Shown: positions 25,281 through 34,704, counted from the first letter of the stretch. The stretch is DNA of 64,000 nucleotides from an uncultured bacterium (GCA_905215965.1 CAJMSD010000002.1:62001-126000); one strand, 5' to 3'. Notes: generated by a model not told the origin, from the sequence alone. A program made the numbers and translations.

Positions 25281-27596
25281 TTATTTATTTATTACAATAT
25301 TCAAGCCCTGTGCACTCTCAACAGTAAACGGCTTATCCGTGCCTGTTACCTCAACGGTAACGGTGTCTCCGCAGCGAACAGCCTTAACGGAAGCTTCCTT
25401 AACGGCTTCCTTGCTGAATATCTCGCATTCTGCCGTACAGCCGTCCTCAAGACCGTAGATCACAAGCTTCATTCCGTCTGCGTAATCATATTCAACGGTA
25501 TTCTTGAAATTACCGTATGCAATTATCGAATTTGGCTTTGCATAAAGCGGCATTCCAAAATAGTCATACTTCTTTGTATACCAGTTTCCGCCGTCGAGAA
25601 CCTCTCCGGTCTGTATATCTGTCCATTTTCCGCCTGTAGGAAGATAGAAGCTGCACATTCCGTCCTCGCTGAACACGGGAGCAACAAGCAGCGAATCGCC
25701 GAGCATATACTGAGTATCTACCGTAAGAGCAGCTCTATCGTAACCGAAATCAATGACCATTGCTCTCATCATTGGTATGCCTGTCTCGTGAGTTTTCACA
25801 GCATTGGCGAAAAGATACGGCATAAGACGTCCTTTAAGCTTTACGAAATGACGCGATACATCGCAGCTTTCCTCGTCAAAATTCCAGGGAACTCTGTAAG
25901 AAGAATTTCCGTGATAACGTGAATGAGTTGACATAAGTCCGAAAGCAGTCCAACGCTTGTAAAGATCTGGAGTACCTGTAGCTTCAAAGCCCGAAATATC
26001 GTGCGAGAAGAAACCAAAGCCCGAAAGGCAAAGTGAAAGTCCTCCTCTGAGCGTCTCCCACATTGATTCGTAATTGGAGAAGCAGTCGCCGCCCCAATGT
26101 ACGGGGAACTGCTGTCCGCCGACTGTTGCGGAACGAGCGAACAGGCAGGCATTGTTCATACCCTTGGCTTCCTGAAGAGCCTCGAAAACCGTCTTATTAT
26201 AGAGGTATGTGTAATAGTTGTGCATTTTGTACGGATCTGAGCCGTCATAGTATACGACATCGGTGGGGATACGCTCGCCGAAATCGGTTTTAATAGCGTC
26301 AACGCCAAGCTCGGCAAGACCCTTGATCTTATCGGCAAACCACTTGCGCGCTTCCGGATTGGTAAAATCAATGATGGCAAGTCCCGGCTGCCAGAGATCT
26401 GTCTGGAATACCGAACCGTCCTTATTCTTAATAAAATAGCCCTTTTCAACGCATTCGTCAAATACGGGAGCTCTCTGTCCAACGTAAGAATTTATCCATA
26501 CGCACACTTTAAGACCTCTCTTTTTAAGACGCTGAATGATACCCTTTGGATCGGGGAACATTCTCTCGTCCCACTCAAAGCTGCACCACTGGAACTCTCT
26601 CATCCAGAAGCAGTCGAAATGGAATACTTCAAGCGGAATATCTCTGCGCTCCATTTCATCAATAAATGAGTTTACGGTTTCCTCATCGTAGCTTGTGGTA
26701 AACGAAGTCGAAAGCCAGAGTCCGAATGTATATGCAGGAGGAAGAGCCGGTTTTCCGGTCAGATTCGTATAGCCGGTAAGAACCTCGCCGACATTTTTTC
26801 CGCCGAAAACAAAATATTCAAGATGCTGTCCCTGAACGGAGAAAGCGACCTTGGAAACAGTCTCGCTTGCTACCTCGAAGCAGACCTTTTCCGGATGATT
26901 TACAAAAACGCCGTAATTGCGCGACGATACGTAAAAAGGAATGGATTTGTATGTCTGCTCGGAACAGGTTCCGCCGTCATTGTTCCAAACCTCGACGGTC
27001 TGACCGTTCTTAACGAACGTTGAAAACTTTTCTCCGAAGCCGTAGATATACTCGCCGACGGAAATATTCAGCATCTCTCTGATAGCCGAACCGTCGCCGC
27101 TGTCGGACTTGGCATAGAAGCGGTCGCCTATCTGCGAATCGCTCTTTGCGCGCGATACCCACTCGTCCTCCTCGATAAGGGAAGTGGTTCTCCAGCCCTG
27201 CTTAGTAAGGAGATTATCCTCATACCAGTAAGAAATGTCCCAGCCGCTGCCCTGAGCGCCGATCTTTACCTTAGTTTTTCCCGAAATAAGCTCCCAGCCG
27301 TTTTCGTCATGATTAATGACAGGCTTAAATGAAGCGTCCTCATAAAGATTGAACGAAGGGCCTTTTTTTAACGCGCCCTTAAAATGGTCGATAGTGACCT
27401 TAATGCTGTTTTCAAGAGTAGAAGTAAATTTCACGGTAAACATAGGGCCGCCGAGGGTCATTCCTCTGTTGCCTATCCATTGATTTGTCGCATATACGGT
27501 AATTGAATTGTCGTCGGATTCAATATCGTACATCTGTGTGGCATAGTTCACATTATATCCCGGCTTGTTCAGCCAGAAGCCGTCTGAATATTTCAT
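25281..27596 (-). CDS. yicI: GH31 alpha-xylosidase (YicI type)
   Basis: 771 residues, the length of E. coli YicI (772). The catalytic region reads GVDAIKTDFGERIPTDV with the nucleophile Asp, DVVYYDGSDPYKMHNYY, and SHDISGFEATGTPDLYKRW; the acid/base region and GH31 signature FHFDCFWMREFQWCSFEWD are intact. No signal peptide, so it acts on imported xyloglucan oligosaccharides (isoprimeverose). Divergent from an AraC-type regulator, a common arrangement for sugar-induced hydrolases. AAAAGGAG precedes the ATG. Confidence 0.94.
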   Translation of the reverse strand: MKYSDGFWLNKPGYNVNYATQMYDIESDDNSITVYATNQWIGNRGMTLGGPMFTVKFTSTLENSIKVTIDHFKGALKKGPSFNLYEDASFKPVINHDENGWELISGKTKVKIGAQGSGWDISYWYEDNLLTKQGWRTTSLIEEDEWVSRAKSDSQIGDRFYAKSDSGDGSAIREMLNISVGEYIYGFGEKFSTFVKNGQTVEVWNNDGGTCSEQTYKSIPFYVSSRNYGVFVNHPEKVCFEVASETVSKVAFSVQGQHLEYFVFGGKNVGEVLTGYTNLTGKPALPPAYTFGLWLSTSFTTSYDEETVNSFIDEMERRDIPLEVFHFDCFWMREFQWCSFEWDERMFPDPKGIIQRLKKRGLKVCVWINSYVGQRAPVFDECVEKGYFIKNKDGSVFQTDLWQPGLAIIDFTNPEARKWFADKIKGLAELGVDAIKTDFGERIPTDVVYYDGSDPYKMHNYYTYLYNKTVFEALQEAKGMNNACLFARSATVGGQQFPVHWGGDCFSNYESMWETLRGGLSLCLSGFGFFSHDISGFEATGTPDLYKRWTAFGLMSTHSRYHGNSSYRVPWNFDEESCDVSRHFVKLKGRLMPYLFANAVKTHETGIPMMRAMVIDFGYDRAALTVDTQYMLGDSLLVAPVFSEDGMCSFYLPTGGKWTDIQTGEVLDGGNWYTKKYDYFGMPLYAKPNSIIAYGNFKNTVEYDYADGMKLVIYGLEDGCTAECEIFSKEAVKEASVKAVRCGDTVTVEVTGTDKPFTVESAQGLNIVINK

Positions 27597-27613
27597 AGTT
27601 ACGCTCCTTTTCC

Positions 27614-27631
27614 GTACAGTCTTGACTGTAC
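27614..27631. promoter_or_regulatory. Perfect 8-bp inverted repeat in the alpha-xylosidase leader
   Basis: GTACAGTC-TT-GACTGTAC, immediately upstream of the SD of the GH31 gene. Either an operator or an mRNA hairpin. Confidence 0.6.
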
Positions 27632-27728
27632 CTGTTATTGCTGATATAATAATAACATCATATACATATAATTTCTATCAAGATACAAGCCAAAACTATA
27701 ACAATAATGCCAACAGTGAGGTGCTTAC

Positions 27729-28655
27729 ATGAATAATACGATACCGCCCTTCTCCGATCCGAAAGGAAATACGAAAAAGTTCCGTGAATCGACCGTTCAC
27801 GGCACTCCTCAGTTCCCGATGCAGGTCTACGCGAACAATTTCGACTGGTATGACAATCATATCATTGACTGGCACTGGCACCCAGAGCTTGAATTTGCCG
27901 TTGTTCTTTCGGGAAAAGTCACCTGCTATCTGAACGATACCTGCATTCAGCTTAAAAAGGGGGAGGGAATTTTTATAAATTCAAATACCATGCACATGGA
28001 AGCTCCGTCCGACGATTCTGAAAAGGCTTTTATGACTACCGTATGCTTTCTTCCCGATTTTATCGGCGACTGCGGAGGTGAACTGATCTATAAAAAATAT
28101 GTGCGTCCGATAGTCGGCGACGGCTCGCTGAAAGGCATGACGCTCTCCTCTGATGTTGAATGGCAGGGAAAAATCTTGAAAATAATTACGGATATTTTTG
28201 AAGCTTCCGAGAAGCGCGAATGGGGATTCGAGCTTAAACTGCATAATATGTTAAGCGGTCTCTGGTATTTGCTTGTCACGAATATCGGAAAGAATCAAGA
28301 AAATTCCGAAACTATAAGCAACAAAACCGACGCAAACGAGCTGCGCCTTAAAGAAATGCTTTCGTTTATTCACGAAAATTATCAGAGAGAGCTTTCCGTT
28401 GAGGAGATCGCAAGATCCGCGAATATAAGCAAAAGCGAGTGCTTCCGCTGCTTCAAGGCTGTTATCGACAAAAAACCGATCGCATATCTGAACGAATACA
28501 GACTTTGGCAGGCGGCAAATCTTCTGGTCAACACCGCCACACAAATCACCGAGATCTGCTTTTCGTGCGGATTTAATCATATAAGCTATTTCGGGAAAAT
28601 TTTCAGGAACTACTACGGTATGTCGCCGAAGGAGTTCAGGAAAGCGAATAAATAA
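27729..28655 (+). CDS. AraC family transcriptional regulator (cupin plus HTH)
   Basis: 308 residues. N-terminal AraC_binding cupin (DWHWHPELEFAVVLSGKVTCYL, KKGEGIFINSNTMH), then two C-terminal HTHs (ELSVEEIARSANISKSECFRCFK and ITEICFSCGFNHISYFGKIFR, with the closing YYGMSPKEFRKA). Divergently transcribed from the alpha-xylosidase gene over 132 bases, so probably its activator in response to a xylosyl-sugar. GAGGTG precedes the ATG. Confidence 0.93.
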   Translation: MNNTIPPFSDPKGNTKKFRESTVHGTPQFPMQVYANNFDWYDNHIIDWHWHPELEFAVVLSGKVTCYLNDTCIQLKKGEGIFINSNTMHMEAPSDDSEKAFMTTVCFLPDFIGDCGGELIYKKYVRPIVGDGSLKGMTLSSDVEWQGKILKIITDIFEASEKREWGFELKLHNMLSGLWYLLVTNIGKNQENSETISNKTDANELRLKEMLSFIHENYQRELSVEEIARSANISKSECFRCFKAVIDKKPIAYLNEYRLWQAANLLVNTATQITEICFSCGFNHISYFGKIFRNYYGMSPKEFRKANK

Positions 28656-28696
28656 AAATCAGCAGCTTTCTGAAAAATATGCTTGACTAATATTGG

Positions 28697-28740
28697 AAGA
28701 GAGAACGCCCTGCAAGAGAGGGCGTTCTCTTAAATTATTT
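28697..28740 (+). terminator. Terminator of the AraC regulator gene
   Basis: AAGAGAGAACGCCCT pairs with AGGGCGTTCTCTT around a short loop, followed by AAATTATTTT. Confidence 0.7.
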
Positions 28741-28767
28741 TACTTGCAAAAAATTTCCGAAAAGCTA

Positions 28768-28795
28768 TTGACAAATAAGGAAAATAGTGTATAAT
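28768..28795 (+). promoter_or_regulatory. Promoter of the ABC-2 exporter operon
   Basis: TTGACA (28768-28773), 16-base spacer ending GTG, TATAAT (28790-28795). Confidence 0.75.
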
Positions 28796-28798
28796 ATA

Positions 28799-28823
28799 AG
28801 TGTACTATTTGAAACAGTACACA
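28799..28823. promoter_or_regulatory. YtrA-like operator (AGTGTA-N13-TACACA)
   Basis: AGTGTA (28799-28804), 13 bases, TACACA (28818-28823), four bases after the -10. As I recall, the Bacillus GntR-family repressor YtrA binds AGTGTA-N13-TACACT in front of ABC exporter genes induced by wall-active antibiotics. One base differs. Confidence 0.6.
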
Positions 28824-28862
28824 TAGTTCATATGAACCTATTATATGGAAAGGAATGACAAT

Positions 28863-29525
28863 ATGAAAAACAAGCTGAAAAGAATCAATCGCGGTCTTGT
28901 GCTTGGAGGAATTATCATCGTGGTAATGGTCTTTTACATTATTATCGACGCGCGTAATTTCAAAAGCGAAAAACCTCAGATCGAGCAGACTGTTTCGGAC
29001 TTCGTTACGGAACTCGCAGAATTTAACGTTACACCCGAAAAATACCGCACTGACGGTATAAAATACTCCACAGAGGACGCGGAAAAACGTATTTCGGAAT
29101 TCGAGAAATTTACCGATAAGTACTGGACTGCCGGAGAGCCTGCGCTCGACGACTTCGGCTGGGCAAGCTATATGAGCACCTTCAGAAGCTCTATGAAAGA
29201 TGTCATAGATCAGGTCGATAGGGGCTATATTACCTCCTATTCGGCTCAGCCAAGCAATGTAGAAATAAGCAAGGACGGCCCGAACGCTGCAATTGTAACC
29301 TGCGAGGTCAATACATTGTATACCTGCATAAACAACAGCATAATAATTTCTCCTATGGGCAACGACGATTATTACGACGATACCCCTTACGAGGACGAAA
29401 TGCTCAAGGTAAGCCGCAGCTTCGAATGCACGTTTAATATGGAAAGAACCTCTGACGGCTGGAAGATCATCAGCTGCGAATGCTATACGATCGAGTATTC
29501 CAACACGATCGACTCGGAAGAATAG
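28863..29525 (+). CDS. Single-pass membrane protein of an ABC exporter operon
   Basis: 220 residues from ATG 28863 (AAAGGA nine bases upstream). Basic start, one membrane segment (about 11-28), then an exterior acidic domain ending with GWKIISCECYTIEY, a turn-strand pattern seen in NTF2-like folds. No family assigned. First gene of the operon, 15 bases before the ATPase gene, downstream of a YtrA-like operator, so it may be an accessory or sensing subunit of the exporter. Confidence 0.75.
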   Translation: MKNKLKRINRGLVLGGIIIVVMVFYIIIDARNFKSEKPQIEQTVSDFVTELAEFNVTPEKYRTDGIKYSTEDAEKRISEFEKFTDKYWTAGEPALDDFGWASYMSTFRSSMKDVIDQVDRGYITSYSAQPSNVEISKDGPNAAIVTCEVNTLYTCINNSIIISPMGNDDYYDDTPYEDEMLKVSRSFECTFNMERTSDGWKIISCECYTIEYSNTIDSEE

Positions 29526-29540
29526 AAAGGAGCGGTTACA

Positions 29541-30524
29541 ATGGAAGAAAAAATTAATAACGCAAACGATAGATCGCAAAAGGCCGCTCTTAAAATAACC
29601 GGTCTTAACAAAACTCTCGGAAGAAGACATATTCTTCACGATATCAGCTTTGAGGCATACGAGGGCGAGGTTTTCGGCTTTCTCGGTCCGAACGGCGCAG
29701 GAAAAACCACTACCATAAAAATTGTCGTTGGACTTCTTTCCCTTGATTCGGGCGAGATCTGCGTCGGAGGCTACGATATTAAAAAGAATTTCGAAAAGGC
29801 TATGGCAGGTATCGGCGGTATAGTTGAAAATCCCGAAATGTACAAATATCTTACGGGACGCGAAAATCTTAAACAGTACGCAAGAATGAGGGACAACGTT
29901 ACCGATGAGCGTATCGACGAGGTAGTCAAGCTTGTGGGACTTTCCAACCGCATTGACGAAAAGGTAAAGAAATACTCGCTCGGTATGAGACAGCGTCTCG
30001 GCGTTGCGCAGGCTATACTTCATCACCCTAAGCTCCTTGTGCTCGACGAGCCGACAAACGGTCTCGATCCTGCGGGAATACGCGAGCTTCGCGATATACT
30101 TAAAAAGCTTGCCCACGAGGAGGGTATCTGCGTTCTGGTATCAAGCCACCTCATGTCGGAAATGGAGCTTATGTGCGACAGAGTCGGTATTATCAGCAGC
30201 GGTCATATGCTCGGAGTAAAAACCGTTGAGGAGCTTATAAATGCAGGAGACGTAGGCAATACCGAATTTTTATACGAGGTAAGCGACGCTCAGAAGGCTG
30301 CGGAAATTCTCCGGGGATATCAGTTTACCGTGACCGATCACAATCATATAGATATTTTGATAAAATCGGATAATACAAACGGCGCAAAGGAAGAAGCCGC
30401 AAAGCTCAACGCTAAAATTATCGAAGCTGGCATAAAGCTTTATACCGTTTCGCTTAAAGAAAATAAAACGCTTGAGGACGTATTTATCGAGATCACACAG
30501 TCGGGAGGTGCTCAGATTGGTTAA
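29541..30524 (+). CDS. ABC-2 type exporter, ATP-binding protein
   Basis: 327 residues. Walker A FLGPNGAGKTTTIK, signature YSLGMRQRLGVAQAIL, Walker B LLVLDEPTNGLDP, H-loop SSHLMSE, followed by the C-terminal extension usual in BcrA/CcmA-type exporters. Probably pairs with the next gene as an antibiotic or lipid exporter. AAAGGAG precedes the ATG. The bcrA-like architecture and the operator upstream both suggest a response to cell-wall antibiotics (inference). Confidence 0.93.
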   Translation: MEEKINNANDRSQKAALKITGLNKTLGRRHILHDISFEAYEGEVFGFLGPNGAGKTTTIKIVVGLLSLDSGEICVGGYDIKKNFEKAMAGIGGIVENPEMYKYLTGRENLKQYARMRDNVTDERIDEVVKLVGLSNRIDEKVKKYSLGMRQRLGVAQAILHHPKLLVLDEPTNGLDPAGIRELRDILKKLAHEEGICVLVSSHLMSEMELMCDRVGIISSGHMLGVKTVEELINAGDVGNTEFLYEVSDAQKAAEILRGYQFTVTDHNHIDILIKSDNTNGAKEEAAKLNAKIIEAGIKLYTVSLKENKTLEDVFIEITQSGGAQIG

Positions 30525-31908
30525 GATGTTAAATCTTGTTAAGAATGAATATATCAAGACCATGAAAAAGATCTCAACTAAAATTATATTTATTCTTGTT
30601 ATTATTTTTGCTGTAGGACTTGTCGGCATAGCAAAGGTTGCCGAAAAGGTCAATGAAGGCTATATGGCAGAATACGGAGAAACGGCATCGGATCCCGATT
30701 ACAGCTACGCGATCAATAATGCCGAGGAAATGAAGTACGACGGATACGAGTACGATGTTGAGCATTATAATTATCTTCAGAAATATAACATACATTATAC
30801 AAGCTGGAGATATGAGGCTGCCGAATTAATGTTCAGCTATGAAATAGACGAGAACGGCGTTTTCTCGTATACTTATCCCGACGACGTAAGAGCCGAGATG
30901 GAAAGCTATATCAGCTCCAACGACTGGAAAAGCTATTGTAAGAGCATGATAAAAACAATGAAAGACGCCGGAATGGACGAAGCCGGCTACTGGGAATACG
31001 AGTACCGTCTGGAGCATGATATTCCTTTGCCGAACGACTATATTGAACTGACCCAGTGGCAGAACGAGCAGATAAAAATTGCTTCGGGAGCAAAGCAGTT
31101 CCTTGCGGATTACGACGAAACTGCCGCGACCTCCGATCAGATCACCGAAAAGGCAAATCAGGAAAACGCTCTTACTCTTGCTCTTTATCGGCTTGAAAAC
31201 AACATCGAAACAAATGTTGCCGACAGCTCAAATATTCTTTATTCGGAAGAAATAAATTACTGGTCGGTATTCGGAACATCAACGTCGCTGATAAGCGTTA
31301 TCGGACTTCTGATAATAATCATTACCGGAAGCGCAGTATCAAATGAATTCTCCAACGGAACAATAAAGTTCCTCCTTATAAATCCCGTTAAGCGCTGGAA
31401 GATCCTCGTTTCAAAGTATATCATGAGCATAACTCTCGGATACATTATGATTTTCCTCCTTTATGTCCTTTCGGCAGTTCTCACAATGCTGTTCTTTGGA
31501 ACGTCGAATCTCGGCGCGGATTACCTTGAAGTGGTTGACGGCGCGGTCAAGAGCACAAACGGATTTGCGTATATATTAAGGAATTATATGCTAAGCAGCG
31601 TACAGGTAGTCGTTATGGCAACTCTTGCGTTTGCAATCTCATCGCTTGTCAGAAGCTCCTCGCTCGCTATCGGCGTTTCGCTCTTTGCTATGCTTTCGGG
31701 AAACACTCTTGTGATGATCCTCAAACAGGCTCTTCATCAGGACTGGGCAAGATATCTCATTTTCGCCAATACCGATCTGGAAGCCGTTGCAAACGGTTTA
31801 ACAGGATTTTCACATCACTCAATGCTGTTCGCAGTTTCGGTAATTGCGGTTCATATGTTTGTTTTCCTGCTTACTGCATGGGACGGCTTCACCAGACGAG
31901 AGGTCTGA
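30517..31908 (+). CDS. ABC-2 type exporter, permease
   Basis: 463 residues. One N-terminal membrane segment, an exterior domain of about 200 residues, then five or more membrane segments near the C-terminus (SVIGLLIIIITGSAVSNEFSNGTIK is the ABC-2 hallmark region). Start chosen at TTG 30517: GGGAGGTG lies six bases upstream, whereas ATG 30526 would have fifteen-base spacing. It overlaps the ATPase stop by eight bases, so translation is coupled. Confidence 0.85.
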   Translation: MVKMLNLVKNEYIKTMKKISTKIIFILVIIFAVGLVGIAKVAEKVNEGYMAEYGETASDPDYSYAINNAEEMKYDGYEYDVEHYNYLQKYNIHYTSWRYEAAELMFSYEIDENGVFSYTYPDDVRAEMESYISSNDWKSYCKSMIKTMKDAGMDEAGYWEYEYRLEHDIPLPNDYIELTQWQNEQIKIASGAKQFLADYDETAATSDQITEKANQENALTLALYRLENNIETNVADSSNILYSEEINYWSVFGTSTSLISVIGLLIIIITGSAVSNEFSNGTIKFLLINPVKRWKILVSKYIMSITLGYIMIFLLYVLSAVLTMLFFGTSNLGADYLEVVDGAVKSTNGFAYILRNYMLSSVQVVVMATLAFAISSLVRSSSLAIGVSLFAMLSGNTLVMILKQALHQDWARYLIFANTDLEAVANGLTGFSHHSMLFAVSVIAVHMFVFLLTAWDGFTRREV

Positions 31909-31918
31909 ACATAATTTT

Positions 31919-31950
31919 TAAAGGCAGTCAGTTTTGACTGCCTTTTTTTC
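31919..31950 (+). terminator. Terminator of the ABC-2 exporter operon
   Basis: AAAGGCAGTCA pairs with TGACTGCCTTT around GTTT, followed by five more Ts. Confidence 0.88.
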
Positions 31951-31970
31951 ATATTTTTCCTGCCGCTTAC

Positions 31971-31999
31971 TTGATTTTTATTATTTATTGTGCTAAAAT
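31971..31999 (+). promoter_or_regulatory. Promoter of the phosphoglycerate mutase gene
   Basis: TTGATT (31971-31976), 17-base spacer ending TGC, TAAAAT (31994-31999). Confidence 0.6.
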
Positions 32000-32032
32000 A
32001 TAAATGTATTTTATTACAAAGGAGATAGAATT

Positions 32033-33244
32033 ATGAAATATCTTGTAATGCTGTGCGACGGTATGGCAGATTATCCCGTTGACGCGCTCGGAGGAAAAAC
32101 TCCCCTTGAAGCCGCCGAAGCTCCCACAATGGATAAGCTTGCCGAATCCGCAGAGGTCGGTCTTGTAAAAACAGTTGCCGACGGTATGAAGCCCGGAAGC
32201 GATGTGGCAAACCTTTCCGTCCTTGGCTATGATCCTAAGATCTACTATACCGGACGTTCGCCTCTTGAAGCCGGAAGCATCGGCATCGACATGAAAGAAA
32301 CCGATGTGTCGCTCAGATGCAATCTTGTCACTCTTTCGGACGAACCGAATTACGAGGACAAAACTATTATAGATTATTGCGCAGGAGATATCTCAACGGA
32401 AGACGCAAGAATACTTATAAGCTATCTTGCAGAAAAGCTGAACAATGAGGAATTCAGCCTTTACAGCGGAGTAAGCTACCGCCATTGCCTGATATGGAAC
32501 AACGGAACAACAGATATCGGAACAATGACTCCTCCGCACGATATCACGGGAAAGCCGATAAAGGAATACGTTCCAAAGCACCCGAACGCCGCAAAGCTTT
32601 ACGATCTTATGAAGAGATCCTACGAGCTTCTCAGCGAACACCCGCTCAACAAGGAGAGGATCGACAAGGGTCTGAGACCTGCCAACAGTATGTGGCTGTG
32701 GGGCGAGGGAGTTCGTGCAAATCTTGACGATTTCAAGGAAAAATACGGACTGAACGCTTCTATGATCTCGGCTGTCGATCTGCTTAAGGGCATCGGAAAG
32801 TTCTCAAATATGACGGTTGTAAATGTAGACGGAGCTACGGGATACATTGACACGAATTTCGAGGGCAAGGCTCAGGCTGCGATAGATGAATTCAAACGCG
32901 GTCAGGATTTTGTGTATATTCACGTTGAAGCTCCCGACGAATGCGGTCATCGCGGCGAAACAGAAAATAAGATAAAAGCTATTTCGATCATCGACGAGAA
33001 GATACTCAAGCCCGTGGTCGAAGCTCTCGGAGAGCTTGGTGATTTCAAGGTTCTCGTAACGCCGGATCACCCTACTCCCCTTTCCATAAAGACGCACACA
33101 AACGACGCAGTGCCGTTCCTTATTTACGACAGCAGAAAGTCCGCAGAAGGTGTAAAAAACGGATTCTGCGAAAAAACCGCAAAGGAAACAGGTCTTTATA
33201 TCGAGGAAGGCTATACCATGATGCGCAAATTCATTACAGAATAA
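32033..33244 (+). CDS. apgM: Cofactor-independent phosphoglycerate mutase, archaeal (ApgM) type
   Basis: 403 residues. N-terminal LVMLCDGMADYP with the first metal-binding Asp, GSDVANLSVLGYDP with the catalytic serine region, YIHVEAPDECGHRGE and TPDHPTP for the metal-binding residues of the alkaline-phosphatase fold. It interconverts 3- and 2-phosphoglycerate without 2,3-BPG, using two metal ions. Length fits the archaeal-type class (about 400) rather than GpmI (about 510). AAAGGAG precedes the ATG. Confidence 0.94.
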   Translation: MKYLVMLCDGMADYPVDALGGKTPLEAAEAPTMDKLAESAEVGLVKTVADGMKPGSDVANLSVLGYDPKIYYTGRSPLEAGSIGIDMKETDVSLRCNLVTLSDEPNYEDKTIIDYCAGDISTEDARILISYLAEKLNNEEFSLYSGVSYRHCLIWNNGTTDIGTMTPPHDITGKPIKEYVPKHPNAAKLYDLMKRSYELLSEHPLNKERIDKGLRPANSMWLWGEGVRANLDDFKEKYGLNASMISAVDLLKGIGKFSNMTVVNVDGATGYIDTNFEGKAQAAIDEFKRGQDFVYIHVEAPDECGHRGETENKIKAISIIDEKILKPVVEALGELGDFKVLVTPDHPTPLSIKTHTNDAVPFLIYDSRKSAEGVKNGFCEKTAKETGLYIEEGYTMMRKFITE

Positions 33245-33250
33245 AAAACA

Positions 33251-33281
33251 AAGGGAGCAGTGATGCTCCCCTTAATTTTTG
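33251..33281. terminator. Bidirectional terminator between apgM and the amino-acid importer
   Basis: GGGAGCA-GTGA-TGCTCCC stem (33253-33270) with T-rich flanks on both strands. Confidence 0.7.
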
Positions 33282-33290
33282 GAAAATATA

Positions 33291-34016
33291 TTACAGAACC
33301 TTGGACAAAAACTCTCTAAGTCTCGGATTTTCGGGATTCTTAAAGAACTTGTCCGGGGCGGCTTCCTCAACGATCCTGCCCGAATCCATAAACATTACCC
33401 TTGATGCGACCTCGCGTGCAAATCCCATTTCATGAGTTACAACGATCATAGTCATTCCGTCGTCGGCAAGCTCCTTCATCAGGTTGAGAACCTCGCCGAC
33501 CATCTCAGGATCAAGCGCCGATGTAGGCTCGTCAAACAGCATGACCTCCGGATTCATCGCAAGAGAACGCGCGATCGCTATTCTCTGTTTCTGTCCGCCC
33601 GAAAGCTGTCCCGGATACTGCATTGCCTTGTCGGAAAGTCCTACCTTTTTAAGCAGCTCCTCCGCCTTTTCGTCCGCTTCCGCCTTGCCCATGATACCCA
33701 GCTTTACGGGAGCGAGAGTAATATTCTTCTTTATGGTGAGATGCGGAAAAAGATTGAAATGCTGAAAAACCATTCCCATTTTCCGACGGAGCATATTTAC
33801 TTCCTTTGCGGAAGCCTTTGTTATATCCGTGCCCTCGAAAAAGATCTCGCCCGAAGTCGGAGTCTCCAGAAGATTAAGACACCGCAGGAATGTGCTTTTT
33901 CCCGAGCCTGACGGCCCGACAATAACCACCTTTTCGCCCTTGCCGATATTTTCGTCGATATCCTTGAGAATGTGAAGCTCGCCGAATGACTTGTTCAGAT
34001 TTTTAACGCTTATCAT
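33291..34016 (-). CDS. Polar amino-acid ABC importer, ATP-binding protein
   Basis: 241 residues from ATG 34016 (AAAGGAGG ten bases upstream). Walker A VGPSGSGKSTFLRCLN, Q-loop VFQHFNLFPHLT, signature LSGGQKQRIAIARSL, Walker B VMLFDEPTSALDPEM and the closing VTHEMGFAREVASRVMFMD typical of the GlnQ/HisP group. Its start overlaps the permease stop by 14 bases. Together with the permease and binding protein it makes a polar amino-acid importer; the amino acid is unknown. Confidence 0.95.
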   Translation of the reverse strand: MISVKNLNKSFGELHILKDIDENIGKGEKVVIVGPSGSGKSTFLRCLNLLETPTSGEIFFEGTDITKASAKEVNMLRRKMGMVFQHFNLFPHLTIKKNITLAPVKLGIMGKAEADEKAEELLKKVGLSDKAMQYPGQLSGGQKQRIAIARSLAMNPEVMLFDEPTSALDPEMVGEVLNLMKELADDGMTMIVVTHEMGFAREVASRVMFMDSGRIVEEAAPDKFFKNPENPRLREFLSKVL

Positions 34017-34704
34017 TTTTAGCAAGCCTCCTTTCAAGCTTTGAAACGAGATATGTAAGGAACATGACCATTACAAGATAAATTACCGCAACGGCAATAA
34101 GCGGCAGAAACGGTTCATACGTCTGGCTGCGGATAATATCTCCGCCCTTTGTCAGGTCGGCTATGGCGATATATCCTGCAACGGAGGTCTCTTTAAGAAG
34201 CACGATAAATTCGTTTGCAATAGCCGGAAGAACATTTTTGAATGCCTGCGGAACTATAATATAGACCATTGTCTGAGCATAATTCAGACCAAGGCTTGAA
34301 CCGGCTTCAAACTGACCTCCGTCTATCGACATGATTCCCGAACGCACTATCTCGGCAACGTACGCCGCCGAATTAAGTCCGAATGCAAGGATAGCTACCA
34401 AAATCTTATCTATCGCCACAGAACCGAATATTACGAAATATATTATGAGAAGCTGTACTACAACAGGAGTGCCTCTTATGATAGTAAGATAAACCTTTGC
34501 AAAAAAATTCAGAATTTTCAGCTTGCCCGTTTTATCATGAGTTGATCTGACAATTGCGATAAGAAAACCAAGCAGCATTCCGATAATTACCGCAAAAAAA
34601 GTTATTATAAGCGTATTTTTCAAGCCGTTGGTAAGATACTGCCAACGGTCTTCTTTTATAAAATTCACATAAAAGGTATGCTTGAATTCATTAATAAAGT
34701 CCAT
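34003..34704 (-). CDS. Polar amino-acid ABC importer, permease
   Basis: 233 residues from ATG 34704 (GGAAGTGA upstream). Five membrane segments with the EAA-loop region EAGSSLGLNYAQTMVYIIVPQAFKNVLPAI characteristic of the HisM/GlnP family. It forms the membrane channel with itself or a partner. A GC-rich hairpin at 34730-34751 separates it from the binding-protein gene. Confidence 0.93.
   Translation of the reverse strand: MDFINEFKHTFYVNFIKEDRWQYLTNGLKNTLIITFFAVIIGMLLGFLIAIVRSTHDKTGKLKILNFFAKVYLTIIRGTPVVVQLLIIYFVIFGSVAIDKILVAILAFGLNSAAYVAEIVRSGIMSIDGGQFEAGSSLGLNYAQTMVYIIVPQAFKNVLPAIANEFIVLLKETSVAGYIAIADLTKGGDIIRSQTYEPFLPLIAVAVIYLVMVMFLTYLVSKLERRLAKNDKR

Noticed and set aside
28740..30116. 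458-residue open frame on the minus strand
   Set aside because: Antisense to the intact exporter genes; Phe/Val/Ile-rich shadow without SD or motifs.
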